The translations under genes and the position numbers were made by a program. A DNA stretch of 64,000 bases. Source: Triplophysa rosa (lineage: Eukaryota; Chordata; Actinopteri; Cypriniformes; Nemacheilidae). Positions 17,020 through 29,800 of this stretch are shown piece by piece. Positions within the stretch are counted from its first letter, which is position 1. Every line of letters starts with the position of its first letter. The notes below the pieces were generated by a model, which saw nothing but the letters and a program-made list of their open reading frames with translations, had not been told where the DNA came from and made no database searches. The DNA is taken from assembly GCF_024868665.1 (NCBI RefSeq), contig NC_079901.1, forward strand, positions 7,313,219 through 7,377,218, written 5' to 3'.

Positions 17020-17782
17020 AAAAGCTTAAACGCAATAAAACCCATGACCGTATAACCTTAACTCTTGTGTTTGCGTGAAACCGGTACAGCAGTGCTTATA
17101 ACTAAACAGCTGTTAAATCCAGTTCAAATAAAACCGTGAAATCAGTTTAAGTTGGCTGGTTTAAAATGGGCCATGACGCTCATAAACGAACACAAAGTAA
17201 ATGTGTTAACACTGGTATAAAAATATTAACAGTCACAATTTCCACAATCTTTACGTTTCACATTTTAACTCTATCGTCTGAAGCGTATAGGCTATTTCGA
17301 CAAACAGCCAATGCTAAAGTTAGCTACGCAGCTAAACCGGTTTTCATCGCATTTTAACAGACAGAATGAAAAATAAATACATACATACTATAACATCGTT
17401 TTAACACGTTTGTCTATAGTTAAGGCCGAGTTTAATACATAAACGGTGAAAATGTAAATGAACACAGAACTCGAGCTCAGTGCAAGAGCTAGCGCGTCCA
17501 AATACAGGCCGCACGCGCATGAAATCTGACAGACTTTTTGATAACGGTCACAGACGTAAAACATTCAAATTAGCATCAATAACTTGCATTTAAAAATATT
17601 AAAATAACACATTTACAGCCATTTATGGCGATTGTCTGAATTCTGTAGCTGGGCCAAAAATAAAGGCGCAACACCAGAGATGGCTATATAAACACACGGG
17701 CGCAAAGACAGCCACGAAACCTAAATTCAAGCAAACTAAACATAGTTATAATGAACGTTAATTTGACCTTATGTATACTCAC

Positions 17783-17905
17783 CGACGGTGGTTGAAAAAT
17801 TCTCTCCGTGTATTTGTGTTTGTGAGTTTGAAGTGTAGAGTTGTGACATATTTGGGGGTGTAAAGCGAGTGTACAAGATGGCTCCCAATCATCTTTAAAC
17901 CCTCC
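17783..17905 (-). promoter_or_regulatory. ddx6: ddx6 non-coding exon 1 and core promoter
   Basis: The minus strand has a strong donor (CCGTCG|GTGAGT, exon end 17783) that pairs well with the acceptor at 9625. Just upstream are a GATTGGG (inverted CCAAT, NF-Y type, about 17883-17889) and a CCATCTTG block, the complement of the YY1-like AAGATGG at about 17876-17882. No TATA box. This arrangement suits a housekeeping promoter. It faces cxcr5, 3.1 kb away on the other strand. Start site not determined. Confidence 0.5.
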
Positions 17906-18792
17906 CATAAGCAGTCACATGAGAGCCCCGTCTAATCCACAAAAACACCACTCATTTTAGCATTATTTATTTTATTTAGATACTCATTATGGGGTGTTTG
18001 AGTGAAAAGCATGTTAAAATATTTTATCCGTTTTTCTAATACTATTTGTGTTGTTTCTGTTGGATATCTTTTGAGTTTTTATTTTTGCATATTGGAAGGT
18101 GTAAGAAGCTATCATCACACATTTTCCTTATAAAATATATTGTCATAATGACATGATAGGGAAGCTTAATTCTTACCTCAGGTCTGTTTTTATCCCGGCT
18201 CAAACCTGATTTCAGCTGGCACTGAGTGGTCATTTATGAGGTGAACACATCTGGGCTTGTCTAATTACTAATGCTTGCTTTAATGCTTTTAATTTCACTT
18301 ATTGGGGTCTCACGAAGAGAACAAACTTCCCTTTTGCTCCACTTTTCGAGATTTAGTACTCATTTCAACAGCATTGAGGTTTGTTGTTGTGCACATGGCA
18401 TAGATCTCTTGATTGGAACACCTGTGAGTTTAGAGCTTGTTAATTATTTGCCTTTGGTATCTGAATGACTTGAACTCATCAGTTACACTGACAACAACTG
18501 AAGGTTCAATGCAGTGAGGAAAACTGATTTTCCTGTTGAAAACAAGAGAGTAAATAACTTGCAATAAAAAAACAATATTAATAAGACAGAGATACCCCCT
18601 ATATGAAAAACACAATCCCCCGGTTTCAGAGACAAAGCCATGTCTTAGTTAAATTGAAATCGATTTCATAAAAATGCCTTAAAAAAACATTACTGTACAT
18701 TTTGTGACAAAACAATGGATCTATTTTAAGATGCAAACGCAAGTTATTTTCAATTAAAATAGCTCAAACATTCATTTTAGTCTGGGAGTAGC

Positions 18793-19118
18793 CTTAAAGT
18801 GACAAAAATTCACCCAAAAATTAAAATTCTGTCATCATTTACTCATCCTCTTGTCATTTCAGACCTGGATGACTTTTTTCTTCCGCAGAACACAAAAGAA
18901 GATATTTAAAAATGTTTTGTTAACTGGACCCCATTCACTCGCATTGGTTTTGTGTCCATACAATGGAAGTGAAGGGGTCCAGTGCTGTTTCGGTTACCAA
19001 CTTTCTTCAAAATATCTTATTTTGTGTTCTGCGGAAGAAAGAAAGTCATAGGTTTGGTTTGAAATGACTAGAGGGTGAGTAAATGATGACAGAACTTTCA
19101 TGTTTGGGTGAACTTTAA
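18793..19118. mobile_element. Cyprinid foldback MITE, copy 1
   Basis: The left half carries ATTCTGTCATCATTTACTC and the right half its complement GAGTAAATGATGACAGAA; the outer ends are TTAAAG and CTTTAA. The arms are inverted over nearly the whole length, so the element folds on itself. Four more copies occur at 22943, 30226, 39013 and 48762. The family is very abundant in cyprinids. Confidence 0.8.
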
Positions 19119-19159
19119 GCCTTGTCTGGGAAACCAGGCACATATGTAAAATAATGAAA

Positions 19160-19722
19160 CTGGGGGCGTATTACAGAAAGATCATAACTTGAAAATCTTA
19201 TCCTATCTGTTTTCTTCCTAAGTGCATAATCTTATCTTAACTACATAGGAAAGGGGTATTACAGAAGCGTCTTAACTTGACAAATAAACGGTCTTAACTT
19301 TAGGATGACCCCACTACTGTCCTAACTTCAAAATTATTTAAAAACTAACTGAAAAAACGCTCACAATTGCGCTGTCCAACAATGGCATTACATCGATTAA
19401 TAATTAAAAATGAAGAATGGATAAGTTTCTATTTCCGTGGCACTAAAATTAAAAACTGGTTTTGTTTTTCCATTTTGTTTACCTCATCAGCAGCTCGCAC
19501 AGTGTTGGTTGCTTGGTAACAGACCTGAAAGGGGATTGCAGAGCTTGATGGTACAATTCAAGATTTCCTAACTACAGATAAGATACGATTTTGTAAGATA
19601 GGATAGGAATCCCAAATCAAGTTTGCTTCTGTAATACAGATTTGTGAAAAATCCTAATTTAACGTATCATAATTAAATTAAGACCTACAGTAAGATAAGA
19701 AACTTTCTGTAATACGCCCCAG
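19160..19722. mobile_element. Foldback element with GGGCGTATTACAGAAAG ends
   Basis: The left end is CTGGGGGCGTATTACAGAAA and the right end is its complement with one G fewer. The ATTACAGAA motif recurs inward near 19258 and, inverted, near 19629, giving repeated inverted modules. No coding frame and no clear target duplication. It sits in the ddx6-cxcr5 spacer. Confidence 0.65.
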
Positions 19723-21013
19723 ATCTTTATTATGAAATCTTAAGTGTAAACAACCCATGATTTTAATAAAAAAAAATATTTCCTGGAAACATGGTTGGCT
19801 GATTTCCATGTGTATTGTTCCATTTACCCTACAACTTCAACTAAAAGTTGGCCAACACCTATGAATTCTACTAGCTGTCATATATTTATTATTATATTTA
19901 AGGTTGCCACTTTCTTCCCATCCATTTAATAAAGCAAATTATTCTTTTTTAATCTAATTTTCAAACAAATTTAACCGTAAAAAAACCGTTTTCAATGGTA
20001 TGTCCAAACTTTTGACTGTGTATGTATGTCTGTTTTGATAAGGCAACTTATGAAAAAGTGACAGGTTAGTTTGAAAAATTGTAAAGAAGGTTGCTAGGTT
20101 TTGGTCTGTCAAGTAGACTGTTAACCCTGATTTTGTTTTAGCCCATTGAGTCTTAAATCCTGAAATAGTCCCTCCATTACGCAAGTGTTTAGAGAGAATG
20201 GTTTCTACTTGAAACTCTACTATAGAAACTTTAAGTTGAACACATTTATCTTAGCTTATTTGAATATGTTGATTTAAACGTTTGACCCATCATGCATCAA
20301 TTAAACTGATACTGTTCTACATGTAGGACTGTTGTTTTGCTGTTTGCTGCACAATGAAATTATCTTGCTATCAGCTATGAAAAGGTCATCTTTATCTCAT
20401 AAATTTTGTTTACTGGCACCATTATTGAGGTTTGTGTGATTAGTGTTGAGGTCTGTTATAAGTGCTACATCCTGCTTTACTTGCTCTTCCTTTGCTTTGC
20501 ATAGTAGCCTCTTTAATCAAAGCAAAGACGGCAGAGTTCACTTAATATTAAACATTTCCAGAAACAATGTTCAAAATATGTCAAATTAAATCTCTCATAT
20601 TGTTGATCATTCGTAGGACAATAATATACACATTGGCTGAACCAGTCATTTTGCAGAAAAAAATCAAATAGGCTGTTGAAAAAAAAAATTCTTACATTCA
20701 ACTTAAAGTGAAATTTTTTAAGCAAAATTCTTTTTTTTTAGGGCAACAAATTTCCATATATTTTTTGAGGTAAATGAACTGTCTGTGCTCATAGTGTACA
20801 GTATAATTTTGAATTCAAGGATCGTGACGTTGAAGTGAAGTTCTAAAAAGGATATGCAGGTTACAAAAAAAGTCTGTGAAAGCTCTTGAGGTGGTTAAGT
20901 TCAAGTTCAGAGGCGTGTTTTTAGACTTGAGCGTAAATGTAAGTGGTTCACTGCCTACATATTCTGTCATTGATTCCTTATTGTTGGAGTAGAGGAAACA
21001 AACTTATAAGACA
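19723..21013. other. cxcr5 upstream region
   Basis: AT-rich DNA 5' of cxcr5 without exon-like sequence or a clear transposon terminus. The cxcr5 promoter and 5'UTR should lie in the last few hundred bases; I cannot define a TATA box or a start site. Confidence 0.4.
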
Positions 21014-22733
21014 ATGGATGCCCACATCACGATGAACATGGATGAAATAACAAAGAAAATGATTTTTGAAGTGAGTATTTCAAAGCTCCTTTACAAACAA
21101 TTCTTTTTTACTTTAGATTTTTATAGGTTGTGTCTAGTTGTCTTCACTGATTCACTTCATATCCTGTTAAAACTAAACTCTAATGATTAGAAAAATGCAC
21201 AGTGATTAAACTTCATATTTATAACTATAATCTACTTTTAAGAACTTGATTACAAGTTCCATAATACGTTCCATATCAGAAGCTCTTAAATGAAAAATGA
21301 TCACACTCTAATTGATATCTTTTTTTTTAAATCACATTTTTGTGTTCATTTATTATTATTATTATATTAGTTTTAAATACTAAAAAATAGGAAGTGAGAC
21401 GTTTACTTTTAATAACTTCCTCTGAGCATTACAGGTGGATCACAGCCTAAGCCTTTTGTACTACTAAAATTATTTAGCTGTAAAAACCAAATTGTGAATA
21501 CACTTTACATTTTTGGGCTTTAATCGCCACAATTTTAAAATCAATAGGATAAAATAATGTTTTCATCTGTTGATTTATATTGTTATCTGTTGTGGAATCT
21601 GTTTAAAGTGATTAACAATTCTATTTAACAAAAGTATGTTTTTACTTTATTAGGGCACTGAGTTCATGATCACCGATTATGAAAACATAACAGAGGGACC
21701 TTCCTCTGATGAAGATTACATCTGTGATGCCAAAAACAACCCACTGCACCTGTTTCACACCGTGTTCCAACCCCTCGTGTACGGTGCAGTGCTTCTCCTG
21801 GGCCTGACAGGCAATGGCCTCCTCCTGACGGTCCTCCTAAAGCGCCGGAAAACCCTACGCATCACAGAGATCTACCTGGTACACCTGGCATTAGCCGACC
21901 TTCTCCTCCTGCTCACTTTACCATTCGTAGTGACTCAAGTGGTGGTTGGATGGATCTTTGGAGAGTTTCTTTGCAAGCTTTTGGGCCTCATCAATCGTCT
22001 AAATCTGGTGAGTGGGAGTCTGCTTTTGGCATGCATTGGCTTTGACCGCTACCTCGCCGTGGTGCACGCCATCCCCAGCCTCCAGAATCGACGGCCTAAG
22101 ATCGTTCACCTAACCTGTGCCCTGCTCTGGCTGCTCTGCCTGTCTTTGTCCATGCCCAACATGGTGTTCCTCAGCGTGGCGGAAAGAGATGATGGACCTA
22201 CCCGGCTCTCCTGTTCTTATAACAATCATCACATCCACGCAAACAACTGGATGTTGACCAACCGATTCATCATGCACCTGCTGTGCTTCTTTCTACCTTT
22301 GATGGTCATGAGCTACTGCTACACTGCCATCATCATCACTCTTTGCCAAAGCCAAAAGAGTTTGGAGAAGCAGGGGGCTATCCGATTGGCCTTGCTGGTT
22401 ACGCTGGTGTTCTGCCTGTGCTGGTTGCCATATAACATCACCATTCTGACCGACACCCTGGTTGTGTTGGGTGCTATCTCTAAGTGGAGCTGCCACGCTC
22501 GTGCCATGTTGGATGAAGCGCTCATAGTGACGGAGGCCATTGGCTTTATGCACTGTTGCTTGAATCCAATCCTGTATGCCTTCATTGGGGTACGCTTCCG
22601 GCGAGACCTCCTGCAGTTGCTAGCGAAAAGGAAGTGTCTGAGAGTATGCCTGCCAGGGCTGAGAGTTGAAAGTCAGAGCAGGTCGTCTGTAACAGATGCT
22701 GTGACTGCAACAACAAGCAACCACTATATCTAA
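21014..22733 (+). CDS. cxcr5: C-X-C chemokine receptor type 5 (class A GPCR)
   Basis: CXCR5 is the CXCL13 receptor guiding B cells and follicular helper T cells in mammals; the fish role is inferred. Two coding exons: 21014-21070 and 21654-22733, with a 583-bp GT-AG phase-0 intron, giving 378 residues. The short first exon matches the two-exon layout of mammalian CXCR5. Seen in the protein: an acidic N-terminus with N-glycosylation site NIT (about residue 30) and tyrosines 28 and 41 beside acidic residues (sulfation candidates), seven hydrophobic segments, the disulfide pair Cys126/ECL2 Cys, DRYLA at 150-154, CWLPYN from 275, NPILY at 323-327, and a Ser/Thr-rich tail. The N-terminal Cys and the ECL3 Cys typical of chemokine receptors are present. 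Position between ddx6 and bcl9l supports orthology. Alternative starts are Met7 and Met9. Confidence 0.94.
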
Positions 22734-23344
22734 TGAACATTGGAGGTTTCTGAAACTGAACTTTTTGTAGAACTAGTTAAATGTTTTCATCCATGTGCAT
22801 CTTTGAGTTGCCAAGCAGCAACTTGAGACCTACGTCTTGACCACTGTACTAATTCACAATGCATTGCTTGAGCCTACGCATGGGCACATTAATGCCCATA
22901 ATGTGACTATGTATGTAATCATTTTCTAAAAAGAAGTGTGATTTCAAGGGATAGTTCACCCAAAAATGAAAATTCTGTCATCATTTACTCACATTCGAGT
23001 TGTTCCAAAACTGTATCTTTTGATTTGTTCTGATCAACACAGAGAAACATTATTTGGAAGAACGCTACTCCCATAGTAGGAAAAATACGTTATCATTTTT
23101 TTGTTCTGTTGAACACCAAAGACATTTTGAAGAATGTAGGACAGCAAACAGTTCTGGGGCACTTTTGACTACCAATGGTGAGTAAATGACAGAATTTTTG
23201 GGTGAAGTATCCCTTTAAGACTGAATTAAGACAATTAAAATAAAGCTTCTGCATCATGTCTAACCTGCAAAAATGCTTTGCTTTGTGTTCTGAATATGCC
23301 AAAGTCTAAATGTCAGATAACAAATGATTCTGAAATAAAGTTTT
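22734..23344 (+). other. cxcr5: cxcr5 3'UTR
   Basis: Runs from the TAA to AATAAA signals at 23239-23244 and 23334-23339. It includes a foldback MITE (22943-23218), so part of the mRNA tail is transposon-derived if the distal or proximal signal is used. bcl9l converges from the other side; its stop is 560 bp further on. Confidence 0.55.
22943..23218. mobile_element. Cyprinid foldback MITE, copy 2
   Basis: Starts AAGGGATAGTTCACCCAAAA and ends with the inverted GGGTGAAGTATCCCTTTAA. Same family as the element at 18793. Lies inside the putative cxcr5 3'UTR. Confidence 0.85.
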
Positions 23345-23899
23345 CCATAGTGAATGTCTTGATTTTTGTAATGTGATTGCCACTCAACCAGTCATAAGCC
23401 CCCACCATTACAACAACAAAGCCAACACAAAGTTGCTGAACAGATTTTTTTCTTATTTGTTATTAGATTTCTAATAAAACACAGTATACAGAACAGTTGC
23501 AAACAAGCACAAATTGCATCTTATTTACAGCAACTATATATATGTTTTAGATTTATACATAGATATTTATATATTACCTTCCACAACAGTTTGGTAGCCA
23601 GAATGTAATTAGAACATAGAAACCCAGAGGCTTTTTTTCTCCGTTCGCCTTTGCAATGGAACACATTAATCTCAAATATACATATTTTACAAATATCTTA
23701 AAAAATGGCTTTAGATTTTACTGAATTATAATGATAACCCTCAACAGTTAGTTCCCGAAGTTCACGTCAGCATCAAGAAAATATTACTAAAACCAATGTT
23801 TTTAGCATTTGTTTGCCATTATCAATGGCAATGACAGCATTCCAATTCAGAAATAACCAATAGGAAACAAGGTTTTTACAGTTTTACAGAGACGCCCGA
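23345..23899 (-). other. bcl9l: bcl9l 3'UTR and convergent boundary
   Basis: AT-rich sequence downstream of the bcl9l stop on the minus strand. It must hold the bcl9l 3' end, since cxcr5 terminates at about 23340 from the other side. I see no clear canonical minus-strand AATAAA, so the end is not assigned. Confidence 0.4.
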
Positions 23900-26800
23900 T
23901 TAAAAGGGCATGTTGGCCATATTTCCAGGTCCATAGCCCAATGGACTATCCAGAGACATGCTCCGTTGTCTCAGACTCTGAGGGCCCATCATGCCTGACT
24001 GTGAATGTGGAGGTCCCATCATAGGCCCCTGAGGGGACATGAGGGGCCCCGGCTGGCCAAAGTGCTCCCCAGGAAGGGCCATGCCCCGCTGCTTGGCCTG
24101 CATCATCATCAGATTCTGCTGAGCCATGAGATTATGAGGGTGCTGCTGTGGAGAAAGCATACCACGGGGAGGGTGGGAGGGGTGTTGTAAGAGGTTGTTG
24201 GCCATCATGGCCTGTTGCTGCTGATGGTGTTGTTGCTGGAGCTGCTGTTGTGGAGACATGCCTGTCCTGCCCATCATATGCCCTGGGTGGCACATGGGCC
24301 CCATCCCACCACCTGAACCCATGCCCCTGGAGCCCATCTGAGGCATGCCCATACCTGGACGCATACCACAATGCGAAGGGTGTAGGGACAGTTGCTGCTC
24401 GGGCATCATGTTCTGTAAGTTAGCGATATGGGGGTTGGAGGAAGGGATGCCGCTATGGGGTGGTCCAGACGAGGAGAGCTGCTTGAGAAGTTGGGCAGAA
24501 GTCTGCTGAGGCGGTTGACCCTGGTGGGGATTCTGATGTGGCTGGGACATGGCTTCACTTTTGGGGAAGTACTGTAGGGTGCTGCTGGGCTTGTCTGCAG
24601 GAATGATACGGGAAAGATCGAACTCGGGAATGCCTGTATGTGTGGGCCTGATGACCTCACTCAGGTCTGGACCATCACCCATGGTTAAGGGTGGAAAAGA
24701 GTCTGGTTGGTGAGGAGGTCGCTGGTGAGACATTCCTTTATTTAGAAGATGTATCTGTTGAGGTGGTAGGACCTCATCGGGACGCTGGGAGTACTGCTGT
24801 CCCATACCAATAGGGGAGTGAAGAGGTCCCTGCATGCGAGGGAATCCCCCCATCTGGTTTTGAAGATGCAGTGGGGAAACATTACAAGGTCCTATTCCAT
24901 CAGGAGGTCCACCTCCCATTATTGCTGAGGCCATTCCTGGCATGCCCATAGTGTTAGGGGATGGGAGCATGGGACCAGAAGGATCATGGGATAGCTGCTG
25001 ACCTCCTTGGAGAACCATTCCCATAGGGCTTTGTGGACCACTGTGAGGTCCCATTGAACCCTGGGAGGAGAGTAGCATCTGCGTGGACTGATGATTTCCC
25101 AGGTTTCCTACTGAAAACAAATGTGGTATAAAAGCTTATTTAAATTAATTTAATAAAGTTAATTTATTCTACACTGTAAAAAACTTACTTTTATTTTACA
25201 TAATTTTCTCATTTTTTTAAATGTTGTAAAAACTGTAAAATAATTTTTAGTAAATTATGTAATTTTACTTGACAAAATGTTATTTTATATTTTTTCTGGT
25301 GCCCCAGCTGCTGGAATGTTACAGTTTTTACAGGTATTTTTTTTAGAGTATACTCATTAACTACTTTAATATAAAATACCTACATTTAAAATAAATACAA
25401 ATATAATATATTAATTTAACAATATAACATCAAACGATAATTTTAATGAGAAAAAAACTACATTATATTTTACATAACTTTTATTATACAGCTTGAGATT
25501 TTGATTGTAAGAAAAGTGAAGAAATTTACCTGACATGTTGATTCCAGACAGGAGGGGTCTATCGGGTAGCATCTCATCATCTGATGTAGCGATTGTCTTG
25601 ATGGCGTCATGGTAGAGTGGAGTGGAGCTGGGCATGGCATACTTTGACATCTGAGACATTATAAGGGAAAGAGGATTCTGGGATGGGGGAGCATCAGGCG
25701 AGGAAGTGAAAGGCATACTAGGATTGATAGAATTGGGCGGCTGACTGATGGGTGTTGAGTTTGAACTCCTAGGTGGCAGGGACATGCCTAGAGGAAGAAG
25801 ATGGAAGCAACTGTATCAACTTCGCTAAAAGCATTCATATATACAAAACTAATCAATGCCAAGCCAATTAAATTTACAACAAACATATTTCAGTGTTTCC
25901 CATACATTGATTTATTCGTGGCGGACCGCCACACTATCAACACTGACCGCCATAAATAGATGAAAGTAAAAAAAAGATTTCACGTATACCCTTTAAATTT
26001 GTATTTTACTATTTAAAACAGCTTAATTCGTTGTAGAGTTGCGATCAGCGTCTTGACGCTCAGCACCTCTCTCTCTCATCTTGCGTGCTGCACCTCGACA
26101 CTAAGCTCCTCTCACATGACAGTGCAGGAATTAAAAGGTGGCGGTGTTTTCAATATGCATTCCTCCGTGTACTTGCCTTTCCACGTAAACATCAACAGTC
26201 ACAGATGTTACTGACAGAGAAGAGGGCTGACCGAGTTTATAAAGGACTTAACAAAAGGTTAGAAATATTTCCCACACATCTCCCACACACTCTTTCTATA
26301 TGAGCTCGGTGTGTGTCTGTGTGCGAGCTCTCGCCCCGAGTTCAGTGCACTGTGCGCACGCACTCTAGTTAGCTCAGTGTATTCTCCCATATTTCTGAAT
26401 TTGCGCCAAATTATCTGCGCTATATGCGATCTACAATAAAACTACTACCATTTAAAATCAAAGAAGAGCACATAATACAGTAGTAAAGGTTGTGCGCTGC
26501 ATGAGACAAATAATTAGGCCTAATATAGCCCAAATCAGATGATTTTCCTTTATAAATCAGGATTTTAGCAGCAGTTAAATTGACTGGTGGTTGTAACACA
26601 AGGTATTATTGGGTCGTGTTCAGTCAATATTTTACACTCGTTTCATGTCTTACAACAGAACAGAAAATATGTGAGAAAGGCATTGTTGTATTAAAATACA
26701 GTACAAACAAATTTCAAGTGCCAACAATGCAAACACGACGCGATGACGTCACATACTAATTTGCATATCTGTGACATGGTCTACTGTTGGCATTTGAAAT

Positions 26801-29800
26801 TAGTTTGTACTGTATTTTAAGTGCCACAAGTCTCTCAAAATCCTGTGGGAAACACTGTATTTTACCTGTATCCATGGAGCTGCTTCCTCCATTTCCGGCG
26901 ACCTTCACACTAGGTGGCCCTCCAGGACTGGGCATAGCCGTCTTGGGTGAGGCAGTCCAGCCAGGTGAAGCGACTGGCATGGTTGGAGATTTTAGGTGTC
27001 CGGGAGAGCCAGATGGTGATCGGAGACCAAGAGAAGGGCCTATGACCTGTGGCGACTTGATAGAGGTGGAGGAGGGTGTTCCAGCCCCGGAAGCTGCTGG
27101 TAGAGGCGGGTGAGAAGGACCACTTGGTAGTAAATGGCTGGGTGATTTCAGGCCTGCTGCAGACGGTGAAGGCATGAGAGGTGATGGCTCTTGGCTTAGA
27201 GAAGGAGATTTGAGCTGGTGAGATGGAGGTAAAGCTGGGGAACCCATTGGATTTACACTAATGGACAGGTCAGGGGGATGTCGAGTGCCATGGTCTATAC
27301 CCCTTGAGCCGGTGCTCATTGGAATGTGACTAAGTCTTGGGGTGCTGTTCATGTGGGGAGGACCTGGCTGGTCCGGTACAAACATCTCAGGCTGCTGCAT
27401 ATATGGGCCATCACCTTGACTACCAGGAAAGGAGCTCTGGTTGGGGAACTGAAGAGGTCCTTCAGGACCAAGGATCATTCCTTTGTTAGCACCACCACGG
27501 CCATTCTGTGAAGCCCTGATACGAGAGATTTCTTCTGGGTTCAACATCTCCCCAAGAGGGCCAACAAGTCCAGGCCCTCCCCTCAGCTTCTGTGCCAACA
27601 ACTGCTGCTGTGGATTCATGGTCATGCCCATATTCATGTTTAGATTACCCCCCAAGGGAGAGTCTATTATGTCTCGCATTGTAGGGCCACCATCGCCACC
27701 TACTCCACCCATGGGAGAGCCCATTATAGCCCGAGAACCAGGAAAGTCCATTGGGTCACCCCGGGAGGGCGGTCCTCCTACCATTCCAGGATTAGGAAAG
27801 CCTGGTCCTCCAGTGTTATCTATCATCCTAGGGCCGCCAAGCCCTGCCTGCTGCTGCCTGGATATTTGTTGTTGCAAGTCTAATCTATGTAATCTCCGGA
27901 ACATCTCTTCCCGCGTTAAAGGCCGATCCATATCTCCCTGAAAATGCTGTGGAGGTCCACCCGGTCCCCCAGGAGGGAAGCACCCATGAAATGGGCCCCC
28001 ACCACCCATGTTTGGTGGCATTTCATCCAACCAAGCCATGCCTGGCCTTGGAGGTCTTTGAGGGCCCAACCCCTCCATAGCTAAAACTCCTCCAGGGCTT
28101 TCCGAGTAGCCTCCACCACCTGAGGGACCTCGCATTTGTCCAAGAAACCTTGGCCCTCGAGGCCCCTCCTGATGCATTTCCATTAATCTAGGATTTCCGC
28201 CCATTCCTCCCCCTACCATCAGCCCTGGCCCCCATTGCTGATCACCAGGTTTACTGTGATATGGGGGTGGGGGCCCCCTCATTAGCATTGGCCCCCCGGG
28301 CATGCCCATTTCCGACATCATGCGGAAATGCTGGGCATGTTGGTGGGGGTTAATTTCTTGTTGTCGCCTTTTCTCTAGATAGTATTCTTCCTGCAGCTTT
28401 CTCCAAGCCAGCTGCTCTGGTGTTACACCTTCAGGCCCCATCATGGGACCCATATCCATCCCCGAAGGTGAGGAGAGGTGGTGAGAGTGCGGTGGCATAC
28501 CATGGTGCGGCCCCATCAGTGAATCATCCAATCCAGGACCACCAAGATTCTGGGTCTGTGAGATGATGGACTGTAATGGTTCCTCGTACTTTTTCATTCC
28601 ACCCACAGGTGGCATACCAGGCATACCAGCATTGTTGTTGTGGCAGTTACCAGTATTCTCACCACAATTTTCACCATCTTCCATCCCCCTACCCCCATCG
28701 TTACTATTATTGTTGTTGACATTAGTACCATTAGGATTGCCATTAGGACCTCTTGGTTCCTCATGGCCAGCACCGGCACCACTACGGAGAAGCAACCTCT
28801 CAATGTCTCGAAGAGTTTGCAGTGATCGTTCACGATGCTCTAGCTGCTCCTTAGAAAGGCCATCTGTGCTCCCCGGCCCTCCACGTTGACCTGGCTCACC
28901 CTGACGATGTGCAGATAATGCAGAGGGACTTGAGGAAGGAGACAGTCCTGCACCATGGTGGGGAATCGTACCTGGCCTGTCCACTCCATCTGATCCAGAA
29001 ACCCCTACAGACTGTGGGCCCATCGAATGAACTGCAGAGCGGCTGTTGCTGCCTGACGTTCCTCCACCTCGGTGGGTTTGGGTTGACTCACCATCTGGAT
29101 GCCCTGTGGAAGAAGGAGTACTGGTGCCGGGAAGGTGTCCTCCCACAACGCCACCAACCGAAGCTGGCCGGGGCGTACCGCTTTGGGACTTGGGTGTGCC
29201 AATGGGCGGGGTGTGACTAGAGCTGATCTGCTCACTTAGGTTGCTGAGTTTTCCAACACCGATAGACTGCTCAGAGAGACAGATAAGGACACAGAAAAAG
29301 AAAAGAGATAAATATGTAGGTGGGGGTTGCTATTAAGTGTCACCTTTTTACCTCAGCTCAACACATAGCAAAAGACTTTCAATTATACTATTCTCGTAAT
29401 TACTCAATAGAAACAGGAACAAAAACAAGCATTGTGATTTAAATAGCCATTTTAAACAAAAATTTTGTCTCACGCCACTGAACTGGAACTGGAACTGGAT
29501 GAGACACAATTCTTTCACACATGGTTTATGTTTACGAACATAAAACACATTTTATTATCTAGCATAACAATATGAAGGCTTGTGTTGGGACAGACCTGGT
29601 CCAGTTTTGTGCGGGGTACATTCTGCTGGTGATATAAGAGGATGGAGTCTGTGTGGCCATGCATCACTGCCTCTGCAGCACTGCAGAACAAATACAAATA
29701 TTTTCATAAGTTTTACATATTCATAAGTTTTATAATTTCCTACAAAACTGCACAAAACAATATTCAATATTCAAAACATTGTTTTCTATCATTTTCTGTG

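Noticed and set aside
22293..22585. Minus-strand frames opposite cxcr5
   Set aside because: Shadow frames of a conserved receptor exon, with no family resemblance of their own.
27483..28889. Long plus-strand frames (27483-27941, 28563-28889)
   Set aside because: They are antisense to the Gly/Pro-rich bcl9l exon; such low-complexity GC-rich coding sequence leaves open frames on the opposite strand.
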